Positions 26,851 to 34,956 of a stretch of DNA of 64,000 bases are shown piece after piece. A program made the position numbers and the translations under genes. Source of the stretch: Candidatus Baltobacteraceae bacterium. Its GTDB lineage: Bacteria > Vulcanimicrobiota > Vulcanimicrobiia > Vulcanimicrobiales > Vulcanimicrobiaceae. The DNA lies in contig DASXGW010000001.1 in assembly GCA_036488875.1 (NCBI GenBank), positions 491,312-555,311 of the forward strand, given 5' to 3'. Every line of letters begins with the position of its first letter. Position 1 is the stretch's first letter. The notes under the pieces are model-generated. The model was not told the DNA's origin and did no database searches. It worked only from the letters and a program-made list of their open reading frames with translations.

Positions 26851-27845
26851 ATGCTTCCTCCTCGTTGCGGTTGCGGCGGCTGACTGCGATCCAGTCGCAG
26901 CGACGTTCGCAGTCGCGTGTACGCGTTGAAACGAAGGCTCTGGTAATGCAGCTGCGAGTACGGCACGGTTCGAGCTCCGAGTCCGCGCTTGAAGCGCTCG
27001 ACTCCCGGTAGACCTTCGCTCGCGCCGAGGTTGTACCAATGCAGGTTGCGCTCCGCCGCCGCTTCGATGAGGGTCACGTTGAGCGCATTGCTCGGGCGCA
27101 AATGCGCGAACGTCTGACGCATGGCGGCGCTCCAGAAGAACAACTCAGCAGAACCGAACACGATCACCCCGCCGGCAATGGGGTGGTTGTCGCACTGGGC
27201 AAACCAGATTTCGACGTCGTCACCGCCGTAGGCGACGAGACCCTCGAGCAACTCTTGAGGGAACGGCGGCTTTGCCAGCCCCCAGCGTTCGGCGGCCTCG
27301 CGCAGCATGCTGTAGTACGTCGTAACTCCCAATGCCGAGCGCAGCGGGGCGCAGTTAACGCCGCGCCTCGCGGCCTGGCCCGCCATGCGCCGGCTGACGC
27401 CGGCGACGCCGCTGAGTGCTTCTTCGGCGCCGTTCGAAACGTCGATCACCGCGGTCTCGTGCGTCGTACGGCGCGTGGTGAAACCGCACGGCGTCGGTCC
27501 GAGCGGCCAGGGGATGAGCGTTAGCGCGTCACACGTGCGTGCAATCGCGGCGACCGCCGCGTCGAATTCGCGAACCGAGGCGAGCGTTCCATCGTCGCGC
27601 AGTCCGCACGTGTACGTACCGAGCGGCATTCCCACGAGCTCGCGCCAGCCTAAGCGACCGCCGGACGTCTGCATCAACGGCACGAGTATGCGAACGTCTC
27701 CGACGTCGACGCGTACCGGATGCGGGCGAAGATGCGGGTACGCATACGCCAGAGCCGACGCCCACGCGGGGCGCGCGAAAAACGTCGGCGCGGGGTGTCG
27801 CGCATCGAATTCGGCCCATTCCGTTAAAGCGATCGGCTCGATCAT
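26847..27845 (-). CDS. FemAB/GNAT-like acyltransferase in the polysaccharide operon
   Basis: A 332-residue protein of the FemAB/GNAT-fold type seen in exosortase and EPS loci. N-terminal part has FFARPAWASALAYAYP; the C-terminal half has GGVIVFGSAELFFWSAAM followed by SNALNVTLIEAA and YNLGASEGLPGVERFKRGLG, the typical last block of these acyl/aminoacyl transferases. The donor is unknown; it may decorate the sugar chain with an amino-acyl or acyl group. ATG 27845 overlaps the preceding stop by ATGA and the end overlaps the sugar transferase start by ATGA. Confidence 0.8.
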   Translation of the reverse strand: MIEPIALTEWAEFDARHPAPTFFARPAWASALAYAYPHLRPHPVRVDVGDVRILVPLMQTSGGRLGWRELVGMPLGTYTCGLRDDGTLASVREFDAAVAAIARTCDALTLIPWPLGPTPCGFTTRRTTHETAVIDVSNGAEEALSGVAGVSRRMAGQAARRGVNCAPLRSALGVTTYYSMLREAAERWGLAKPPFPQELLEGLVAYGGDDVEIWFAQCDNHPIAGGVIVFGSAELFFWSAAMRQTFAHLRPSNALNVTLIEAAAERNLHWYNLGASEGLPGVERFKRGLGARTVPYSQLHYQSLRFNAYTRLRTSLRLDRSQPPQPQRGGSI

Positions 27846-29677
27846 CGCACGCTTTCCCACGCTGCCAGAATCTTATCGACAGCCAGTTCCGACGAGTACC
27901 GCTCGCGAATCATCTCCGCCGCCTCACGCTGAGGCTCGAGCGTTCCGCCTTGATGGCGATCGAGCAGCACTTGCAGCGAATCGACCAAGTCGCGCCGCGA
28001 ACGGATCTGCATTGCATGAGGAAACGGCTTCGACCACATCACGTAACGCCCGAACGACAGTGCCTCCAGAACCATGAGCGACAGCCCGTCGCGGGGCGTC
28101 AAGCGGATCAAAACGGTCACCTCTTCAAAGATCGCGCGCAGATCGTCGCGCCAGCCCAAGTTATGCACCTCTACGTCGTGCGGGACGTCCAGCCGGGCGC
28201 CCCCGACTACGAATACGCGGATGTCCGATGAGGCAAAATGCCGCAGCATCCGTTCGTATTCACGCTTGCCGTAAAACTCAGGACGAGTTTTCGGTAAATA
28301 GAGCAAAATCGTAAAGCGCTCCGGCAGGGGTTTTATCGAGCCGGAGTAGTGACGCAGAGGAAGCGGCACGATCTCGGACGATAGGCCCAGATCCCGGAGT
28401 TCGTCGGCGGTCCAGGTGACCTCGGTGAGATGTTTGATGGCGGCGTTCCTGAGCTGCTTGTGCAGCGTTTTGGTGTTGCGGAAGTATTCGATGTCCGAAC
28501 CTACCCAATGAATGACGCGCGGTTTGCGCAGAAGCCGTGCGAACAAGTACACCCACCGGTCGGTCACCGGACTGCCGATCGAGTACCAGACGTCGGATCG
28601 AAACAGCGTAAGGAGGGAAGCGAACACCTCGAGCCGCGAGTTCGTGCTGAGAATGGAGGGCTTCCAGTCGCTGCGCAGTCGCTCCACGTGCTTGGCGACC
28701 TCGGCCGAAAACAGTCCCAATCCGGAGATCGCCACCTTGCGCTTGCGCTGGCCGTTGCGGTAAGCGGGGCGTCCGTCGACGAGTGCGTCGAGATGCGCTT
28801 CGAAGTTTCTCGCGATATCCTGGGGCGCGAAGTTGGCGCGTACGAAGTCGATCCCGGCTTGATTGGTCTCGAGCGTACCGTTGCGGTGCGCCTCGTAGAG
28901 CTCCGATAATGCGGTGTAGGCCTGATCGGCGTCGTGCGCGACGCGAACGCCCGGATACTCGTGCGTCCAGACGACGTGCCTTCCGCGCGCGAGGGCCTCG
29001 AGTACCAGCACGGACGCACCGTCGTGATTGGTCAGGCGTAACAACGCGCTTGAAGCGTCGATACGGCATGGAACGTCGTCGACGTGTCCGGCGAAGCTGA
29101 CGTTGTCGGGCGCACTGCGGTCGATCCCACCGGGGCCGAGCACGGTGAACTGGACGTCGGGCATGCGCCGAGCAAGATCGTAGACGGGCTTTTCACCGTA
29201 GAACTCGCGACGGGGCTCGGGCAGATATGTGAGCACGCGAAAGACTTCGGGAAGCGGCGCGACGTCCTCGGCGGCTTCGACGGCGCCGACCGCGAGCGTT
29301 TGCGCGTCGATGCCGATCTCGCCCAACTCTTGGACGAGCCATGGCGCGACCGCGACGTTGTCGTAACCGTGGCGTTTGGTGATGGCAAGGTCGAACGGGT
29401 TTTGCGCGGCGATGGTGACGTCGCTTCCCGCCCACACGACGACGATCGGAATGCCGAACGCGTGCGCGGCCTCGGCTAACGCGACGCTGGGTCCCGGACC
29501 GCCGAACGAGATGAGCACGTCGGATTTGCGCAACGCCCACAGCGCCGCAAGAACGCCGCGCCGCGTGCTCGGAAACGCGCGAATCTGCCAATGCGTCGAA
29601 TGCTCGTTGAGCACCCGCGCCAAGTATTTGGCGTGGTAATCGAATCCGACGACGATCGCGCGCCGGGTCGGGGTCAT
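27842..29677 (-). CDS. Tandem-duplicated glycosyltransferase-like protein
   Basis: A 611-residue protein built of two similar halves. Residues about 1-305 and 310-611 each end in a GT-B-like nucleotide-sugar domain: half one has VLTYLPEPRREFYG then ASVLVLEALARGRHVVW; half two has ILLYLPKTRPEFYG then LSLMVLEALSFGRYVMW. Each half also has a short acceptor-like domain (FGGPGPSVAL; YSIGSPVTD with VIHWVGSDIEY). This suggests one gene duplication and fusion, so a bifunctional or alternating transferase. No GT family is named with certainty. It overlaps the TlpA-like gene and the FemAB-like gene by ATGA on both sides. Confidence 0.78.
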   Translation of the reverse strand: MTPTRRAIVVGFDYHAKYLARVLNEHSTHWQIRAFPSTRRGVLAALWALRKSDVLISFGGPGPSVALAEAAHAFGIPIVVVWAGSDVTIAAQNPFDLAITKRHGYDNVAVAPWLVQELGEIGIDAQTLAVGAVEAAEDVAPLPEVFRVLTYLPEPRREFYGEKPVYDLARRMPDVQFTVLGPGGIDRSAPDNVSFAGHVDDVPCRIDASSALLRLTNHDGASVLVLEALARGRHVVWTHEYPGVRVAHDADQAYTALSELYEAHRNGTLETNQAGIDFVRANFAPQDIARNFEAHLDALVDGRPAYRNGQRKRKVAISGLGLFSAEVAKHVERLRSDWKPSILSTNSRLEVFASLLTLFRSDVWYSIGSPVTDRWVYLFARLLRKPRVIHWVGSDIEYFRNTKTLHKQLRNAAIKHLTEVTWTADELRDLGLSSEIVPLPLRHYSGSIKPLPERFTILLYLPKTRPEFYGKREYERMLRHFASSDIRVFVVGGARLDVPHDVEVHNLGWRDDLRAIFEEVTVLIRLTPRDGLSLMVLEALSFGRYVMWSKPFPHAMQIRSRRDLVDSLQVLLDRHQGGTLEPQREAAEMIRERYSSELAVDKILAAWESVR

Positions 29678-30228
29678 TGATGCCGCCTCGTCAATGCGAC
29701 GAGCTCGTTCTCATCTAAGGGGCCGACGTGAATCGTTTTCACGACGTTATCGGAGCCGACCAGAATCGTCGTTGGAATGACTCGAGCGTCGAGCGACAGA
29801 GGGCTCCATCGATTGGGATCGACGTAGGTGGGATACGCAACGCCGAACGATTGCACGAAGCGAGCCACGCTTTGCGCCGGCTCGGCCTGATCGACCCCGA
29901 CGATGTCGATGCCCTCGCGGCGTAACCGCGGCGCGACCGATGTAAGGAAGGGAGTTTCGTCTTGGCACGGCACGCACCACGTCGCGAAGATATTGATCAG
30001 CAAGCGGCGGCCCGGCTGCACGCGAATAGCTTGGATCGAGCCGTCGAGTGTCGTCAGGTGCAGCGTGCCGAGCGGCTGGCCGGCGGCGATCGCTCGCGGA
30101 GGCGAGAGAACGCCTAATCGGTATGCGACGCGCCTCGCCGCCGAGCGCAGCCCTGGTGACGCGATCACGGCAACGAGAACCAACAAGGCGGCGACAAGCG
30201 CGCCGCCACGTGCACGACTCGCGTTCAT
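29674..30228 (-). CDS. Thioredoxin-fold protein, TlpA/ResA-like
   Basis: A 184-residue membrane-anchored thioredoxin. One N-terminal hydrophobic helix (residues about 8-24) is followed by a redoxin domain with the CXXC motif in FATWCVPCQDE near residue 85 and the cis-proline in RVIPTTILVG. It should reduce or shuffle disulfides on the outer face of the inner membrane. It is the first gene of the minus-strand operon that ends at 21935, in an ATGA overlap with the double glycosyltransferase, which is an unusual setting for TlpA. Confidence 0.9.
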   Translation of the reverse strand: MNASRARGGALVAALLVLVAVIASPGLRSAARRVAYRLGVLSPPRAIAAGQPLGTLHLTTLDGSIQAIRVQPGRRLLINIFATWCVPCQDETPFLTSVAPRLRREGIDIVGVDQAEPAQSVARFVQSFGVAYPTYVDPNRWSPLSLDARVIPTTILVGSDNVVKTIHVGPLDENELVALTRRHQ

Positions 30229-30337
30229 ACTGCGGTTGTACCAGACAAGCGCCAGAGGGTGCGTGGCCCAACCTTCCCGGCAGAGTCAGGACTCCTGCAC
30301 TAAGGTCTACCGGCCGCCGGACGTTCGCGGTCGGTCG

Positions 30338-30355
30338 CCATCCGCTTTAGGATGG
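30338..30355 (+). promoter_or_regulatory. Hairpin over the ribosome site of the Wza-like gene
   Basis: CCATCC (30338-30343) pairs with GGATGG (30350-30355) across a six-base loop. The right arm contains the AGGA-like ribosome site just before ATG 30360, so folding would hide it. This could tune translation of the export protein; the stem is short and may be chance. Confidence 0.35.
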
Positions 30356-30359
30356 TAGC

Positions 30360-31352
30360 ATGCGCACGCGCAACATTATTCCCGTCATCGCCGTCGCCGT
30401 GCTGGCGGCGGTCTGCGCCTCCTCCGGAGCAGGCGCTCAAACATATCCGAGCGAGAGTCCCTCGCCCGGTGCCTCGGTCACCCCCTCGCCCTTACCGGGC
30501 GCGGTGGCCCCGGTGCACGCTTCGAACACTGCGATCAGCAGTCGCCGGACGATCATTCATCCCGGCGACCAGCTGAGCGTTCAGGTGTTCGGCGATCAGA
30601 GTCTGACGCAGAGTACGATGGTACTCTCCGACGGCACCGTGGATTATCCGCTTATCGGAAAGGTGAAGCTCGGCGGAAAGACGCCGAACCAAGCGGCGGA
30701 CGTCCTCGCTTCGCACTTTCACGAGTTCGTGCGTCATCCGGTCGTGACCGTTTCGATCACGCAGCTCGCGCAACCGGACGTGCTCGTCTTGGGCGACGTC
30801 AAGACTCCCGGTAAGTACAATCTTCCGTCGGACGGACGACTGACCGACGCGATAGCGGCGGCGGGCGGTCTCGCCAACACCAACGGCGCGTTCCCCGACG
30901 CGCGCGTTGCCGACGCCGACGGGCGGGTTACGAACGTCTCGCTGCAAGGCCTGTTGCAGAACGGTCAAACCTCGCTCGATATGACCCTTGAGGAAGGCGA
31001 CGTCGTTTATGTCCCCGGCCCCATTCAAATGAACGTCGATGTGAGCGGAGCGGTCGATCGTCCCGGCGAGATTCAAGTCAACGAAGGCGATCATCTCTCT
31101 GCGGCAATCGCAAAAGCCGGCGACAGTACGAACGCGCATTCCGATCTCAATCACATCCGCTTGATTCACACCGAACCCGACGGCAAACAGACCACGCGCG
31201 AGATCAACTTGTACGACGCGCTAAAAAACGGCGACATCTCGGCCGATCCGAAGCTGCAAAAGGGCGATCAAGTCTACGTTCCCGAGGCATACCAGCACCG
31301 CACCGACTTCGGCACGGGGCTGCTCTACCTGCTCACCCGGATCATTCCATAA
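30360..31352 (+). CDS. Polysaccharide export outer-membrane protein (Wza-like)
   Basis: A 330-residue secreted protein. Signal peptide about residues 1-27 (cleavage near AGA-QTY), no lipobox. The poly-export domain (about 60-140) has IHPGDQLSVQVFGD and DGTVDYPLIGKVKLGGKT; two SLBB domains follow (VLVLGDVKTPGKY about 143; VDVSGAVDRPGEIQV about 225). It would form the periplasmic/outer-membrane channel for the polymer. It sits 21 bases before the Wzc-like gene. The lack of a lipid cysteine differs from E. coli Wza. Confidence 0.92.
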   Translation: MRTRNIIPVIAVAVLAAVCASSGAGAQTYPSESPSPGASVTPSPLPGAVAPVHASNTAISSRRTIIHPGDQLSVQVFGDQSLTQSTMVLSDGTVDYPLIGKVKLGGKTPNQAADVLASHFHEFVRHPVVTVSITQLAQPDVLVLGDVKTPGKYNLPSDGRLTDAIAAAGGLANTNGAFPDARVADADGRVTNVSLQGLLQNGQTSLDMTLEEGDVVYVPGPIQMNVDVSGAVDRPGEIQVNEGDHLSAAIAKAGDSTNAHSDLNHIRLIHTEPDGKQTTREINLYDALKNGDISADPKLQKGDQVYVPEAYQHRTDFGTGLLYLLTRIIP

Positions 31353-31373
31353 GGAAAGCGAGAGAACAGTTTC

Positions 31374-33545
31374 GTGATTCAGATTCCAACCGCGGGCGGC
31401 GGCATGACGCCCTACGCGGCCACGACTCAACCGGAACAGCAAAGCGACTTGGGCGGAATGGGCAGAGTATTTTTGCGCCGCATTCGTCCGATGCTGGCGA
31501 TCTTTGCCGGCTTCGTCGCACTCGTCCTCATCTTGACGCTCGTGCTCCCCAAGACGTATACGACGACCGTGAAGCTCATCGCCGGGAATCCGGGGACGAC
31601 GGGTTTTGCGGGGTCCGGAAATAGTTCGTCCGATACGGAAGTGCCGGTCCTCAACGCGCTGCTCATCGCAACGGGAATGCAGAGCACCGAAACCTACGTC
31701 GAGCTGTTCCAAGAGATCCCGGTCGCACAGCAAGTCATCGCCGAGCTCGGATTGAAAACGTCGCCGCGCGACCTGCTCAACAAAGTCGACGTCAAGCCGG
31801 TCGTCAACACGGCTATCATCGGACTTTCCGTAACGTGGCGCGATGCAAATACCTCGGCGCAAATCGCTAATGCCTTCGGAAACGTCGTCGTCGATCGCCA
31901 GCGCCAACTGGTCGCGGCCCAAGCCGACAACGCGATAACGTTTCTCAATCAGCAGCTTCCGCAAGCGCAAAAGGCAATGAACGACGCGCAAACGGCGCTG
32001 GCCTCGTTTGAGGCGCAGCATCATATCGCCGACATCAGCACGCAGACCCAAACGCTGATTGCGTCGCTGGCGGCCCTCGACGCGAAGGTCGGCCAGACGC
32101 AGGCCGATCGTCAGCAAGCGCAAGCCGAGCTCAGCAGCGCGCAAGCGCAGCTCAAGAGCACGCCGGCGACGGTTACCGGCGGAGAAACGGTGGCCCAAAA
32201 TCCGGTGCTCGGGCAGTTGCAATCGCAGTTGTCACAAACCGACGTGCAACTGCAGACCGCCCTTCAGCAATATACCGAAAAGCATCCAACCGTCATCGCG
32301 TTGCGCAACCAGGAAGCGCAGATCAAGCGGGAGATCGCCCAACAGCAAGCGACCATCGTTGCGAACACGAATACGGTTCCCAACCCCGTCTATCAGCAGA
32401 TCCAGCAGCAGGCCGAACAATACGCCACGCAAATCGCTTCCGACAACGCTCAGTTGGGCGCGTTGAAGATGCAGCAGCAGCAGATGAACCCGCAGCTGGC
32501 AAATCTTCCGGCGCAAACGGCGACGCTGGCGAACCTGCAACGCCAAGCCAAGTCGGCAGAGGACGTCTACACGGCGCTGGAAGGAAAGTTCAACAACGCC
32601 CAAATCGCCCGCGATACCGCCTTGAGCGACGTGACGATCACTCAGCCGGCCGATCCGCGCTTTGCCGACGTCAAGCCGCACCTGATCGTGAACCTCCTGC
32701 TGGGCGTCGGACTCGGCGCGATCCTTGCGATCTTGGGTGCCTTCGTCATCGACTATCTCGATAACACGATCAAAGACGACCGCGACGTGGAGGAGGAGCT
32801 CGCGCTGCCGTCGCTGGCGGCGATCCCGCTGGTGAAGATGCGTAACGGAACTCCCGAGCTTCCGTGGGTGCGCACGATGTCGATCGAAGCATTCCTGCAG
32901 CTCGTGACGTCGATGAAGTACGCGACCGACCGGCCGCTCTCGACCGTCGTGGTCACGAGTCCGACGCAAGGCGACGGCAAATCGACGGTCGCGCTGAACG
33001 TCGCGATCGCGATGGGCGAGCTGGAGCCGCGCGTCCTGCTCGTCGACGCAGATTTGCGGCGCGCGTCGCTACACCACAAGCTCCGTATGAAGAACGAGCG
33101 TGGCCTTTCCGATATTTTGGTCGGACGGTCGCAGCTCGAAGACGTCGTGCAGGGCACGCGCTATCCCGGCCTAGACTTACTCACTTCGGGAACGCCCACG
33201 CCCAATCCGATCAAACTCCTCGAGTCGGGTCGTATGGACGAGTTCTTGCGCGAAGCGCAGGAACGTTACCGCTGCGTCGTCATCGACGGTACCGCGCTGT
33301 CGGTAAACGTCGACTCCGCGGTCGTGGCGCGCAAAGCCGACGGCACCGTGATCGTGTTGTCGGCGAATCAGACCGATCTCCGTGCCGCCAAACAGGCGTT
33401 GCGCCGCATGCAGCAAGTCGGCGTGCGCAACATCCTGGGCTACGTACTCAACCGCGTCGTTCCTCGTAAGGAGGACTACGAAGCGTACGAACTGCGGGCC
33501 GGCACCGAGCTCGAGCCGACCGAAGAAACAATGATCACTGCGTAG
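31374..33545 (+). CDS. Chain-length determinant / BY-kinase-like protein (Wzc-like)
   Basis: A 723-residue inner-membrane protein. Wzz domain with helices near residues 38-60 and 436-460, and long coiled-coil between (Gln/Ala-rich, about 180-420). The cytoplasmic ATPase has Walker A SPTQGDGKSTVA near 530 and Walker A' LLVDADLRR. The third motif reads VVIDGTALSV where BY-kinases have IDTPP, and the C-terminus has only two tyrosines (YEAYE), not a Tyr cluster, so autophosphorylation may be weak or absent. GTG 31374 start. With Wza it controls chain length and export. Confidence 0.9.
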   Translation: MIQIPTAGGGMTPYAATTQPEQQSDLGGMGRVFLRRIRPMLAIFAGFVALVLILTLVLPKTYTTTVKLIAGNPGTTGFAGSGNSSSDTEVPVLNALLIATGMQSTETYVELFQEIPVAQQVIAELGLKTSPRDLLNKVDVKPVVNTAIIGLSVTWRDANTSAQIANAFGNVVVDRQRQLVAAQADNAITFLNQQLPQAQKAMNDAQTALASFEAQHHIADISTQTQTLIASLAALDAKVGQTQADRQQAQAELSSAQAQLKSTPATVTGGETVAQNPVLGQLQSQLSQTDVQLQTALQQYTEKHPTVIALRNQEAQIKREIAQQQATIVANTNTVPNPVYQQIQQQAEQYATQIASDNAQLGALKMQQQQMNPQLANLPAQTATLANLQRQAKSAEDVYTALEGKFNNAQIARDTALSDVTITQPADPRFADVKPHLIVNLLLGVGLGAILAILGAFVIDYLDNTIKDDRDVEEELALPSLAAIPLVKMRNGTPELPWVRTMSIEAFLQLVTSMKYATDRPLSTVVVTSPTQGDGKSTVALNVAIAMGELEPRVLLVDADLRRASLHHKLRMKNERGLSDILVGRSQLEDVVQGTRYPGLDLLTSGTPTPNPIKLLESGRMDEFLREAQERYRCVVIDGTALSVNVDSAVVARKADGTVIVLSANQTDLRAAKQALRRMQQVGVRNILGYVLNRVVPRKEDYEAYELRAGTELEPTEETMITA

Positions 33546-33550
33546 GCTAG

Positions 33551-33997
33551 ATGACAACAACGAAGTCGACGAACTTGAGAGAAACGCGACCGGCCGCCTT
33601 CGCGCGGAGCCTATCGGTCCACCTCATCGAAGCGCAGGCGCTGTTCGTGCCTACGCTCGAAGAGGTATTTACCGACATCGGCTTGGCGCTGTTGGCGGTC
33701 TCGAGCGACGTCGATCTGCACTGCTTGCTCGAGGCACAGCCGGACGTCGTCTTCGTCGATGCCGACTACGTCAGCGAAGAGCCGCTGCGGCTCGTGAACC
33801 TGTTGCGCACGCTGGTGCCAAACGGCATCATCTGCGTCTACACCAGCGAGCGCAGCACGCAATGGGCGAAGGCTTGCCACCTCGCCGGCGCAACGGCCGT
33901 ATTCAGCAAAAACGCTCGCCGCAACGAGATCATCGACGGCATGCGCGAGGCGCTGCGCCGCCGGACGTTTACCGACGTCCGCCTCCGCGAGTCGTAG
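33551..33997 (+). CDS. Stand-alone receiver-domain protein
   Basis: A 148-residue single receiver domain. Phospho-acceptor Asp in VVFVDADYV, Thr/Ser in CVYTSER and Lys in AVFSKNA are placed as in CheY-like receivers. The N-terminal acid motif reads LIEAQALFV, matching the VIEGQVLF of the regulator at 21310, so they are probably paralogues. There is no output domain. It starts five bases past the Wzc-like stop and so is co-expressed with the export machine, probably as a phospho-relay or allosteric input. Confidence 0.78.
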   Translation: MTTTKSTNLRETRPAAFARSLSVHLIEAQALFVPTLEEVFTDIGLALLAVSSDVDLHCLLEAQPDVVFVDADYVSEEPLRLVNLLRTLVPNGIICVYTSERSTQWAKACHLAGATAVFSKNARRNEIIDGMREALRRRTFTDVRLRES

Positions 33998-34053
33998 GCG
34001 CGGTCATATTGGGCGTTTAGCCCTATAAGTCGTCGGCGCAATGCCCCTACGTC

Positions 34054-34071
34054 ACTGCCGAAACCGGCAGT
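34054..34071 (+). repeat. Short hairpin in the leader of the second HTHD lipoprotein
   Basis: ACTGCCG (34054-34060) and CGGCAGT (34065-34071) form a perfect seven-base stem with an AAAC loop, 33 bases before ATG 34105. There is no T-tract, so it is a leader structure or weak terminator of the receiver gene. Confidence 0.4.
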
Positions 34072-34104
34072 AGTCTGGAGGCAAGCTGCGGCTCGGGGGT
34101 CTCT

Positions 34105-34854
34105 ATGAGAAAATCGCATTTCCCGTTTGGCCGGATTTCGCTGGCGTTCGCGTTCGCGCTGGCATCGTGCAATGGTACCGGTACGAGCGTGCCGGCGACC
34201 CCGGGCGGCTCGACTTCGGGTGGGTCGCTCGAATTTGCGCCCGCGATCGGCCCGCTGGCCCCGATCGATACGTCCCCGGGCAAGGTCGACGGAGTCCCCG
34301 ACAAGTTCACCCCGCCCGAGGGCGACACGGCTACCGGCGGACACGGATCCCCGATCGATAAGATTCCATGCTTGCCCGCGATGGGCAACGGCTACCACGT
34401 CCACGTATTCGTGGGGATCGTCAACCACGGTCAGCTCGTCGCCCTTCCGACGGCGATCGGCATGGTGCATCCCGGCGCACCGGTCAACGGCTATGTCAAC
34501 ACGGCACAGTGCTTCTACGAGATTCACACGCACGACTCGTCGGGCATCGTTCATCTTGAAGTGGCGCAGCCGCACCCGCTGACGAGCGTCGTCTTCAAGT
34601 TAAAAAACGTCCTAGACGTGTGGGGCGTGCCTCACGATAAGCGGAGCTTCGGTCCGTTCAAAGGCAAGATTCGCGTGTACGTCGGCATGCCCGCGGCATT
34701 GGGGCAGACAAACGTGACTCAGTATCATCCGTTTGCCGGAGAGCAGTGGACGAACATGGGCTTGCGCTCGCACGAAGTGATTTGGGTCGAGATAGGAAAG
34801 CCGTACTACAACGCGCACCAGTTACCGCCCGTTACGTTCTACATGGAGTACTAG
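34105..34854 (+). CDS. Secreted lipoprotein, HTHD family, paralogue 2
   Basis: A 249-residue lipoprotein with lipobox LASC (Cys22). The mature region has CLPAMGNGYHVHVFVGI, CFYEIHTHDSSGIVHLE, KNVLDVWGVPHDKRSFGPFKG and SHEVIWVEIGKP, matching the 868-1632 gene block by block; the N-terminal linker differs. Conserved His and the two Cys suggest metal binding or a disulfide. Function unknown. Its placement just after the Wza-Wzc operon, with its paralogue at the other end of the locus, suggests a surface role tied to the polysaccharide. Confidence 0.85.
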   Translation: MRKSHFPFGRISLAFAFALASCNGTGTSVPATPGGSTSGGSLEFAPAIGPLAPIDTSPGKVDGVPDKFTPPEGDTATGGHGSPIDKIPCLPAMGNGYHVHVFVGIVNHGQLVALPTAIGMVHPGAPVNGYVNTAQCFYEIHTHDSSGIVHLEVAQPHPLTSVVFKLKNVLDVWGVPHDKRSFGPFKGKIRVYVGMPAALGQTNVTQYHPFAGEQWTNMGLRSHEVIWVEIGKPYYNAHQLPPVTFYMEY

Positions 34855-34919
34855 GCAGACGCCCTAGGTACAAAGATCTCGAGTGCAAGAAGCGGCTCGA
34901 GTACTGGGAGGGGCTCAGC

Positions 34920-34956
34920 GGCCTGGCGACGTTCGCGTCTTCAGGTCGCCGCCTTT
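34920..34956 (+). terminator. Rho-independent terminator between convergent genes
   Basis: GGCGAC (34925-34930) pairs with GTCGCC (34945-34950), the stem can extend with one bulge, and it is followed by GCCTTTTTA. It lies about 70 bases after the lipoprotein gene and abuts the end of the minus-strand gene at 34957. Confidence 0.7.

Noticed and set aside
34878..34901. Two CTCGAG sites with 12 bases between, after the second HTHD lipoprotein
   Set aside because: Each is a six-base palindrome; the pair can fold but has no T-tract, and the stronger terminator lies just downstream.
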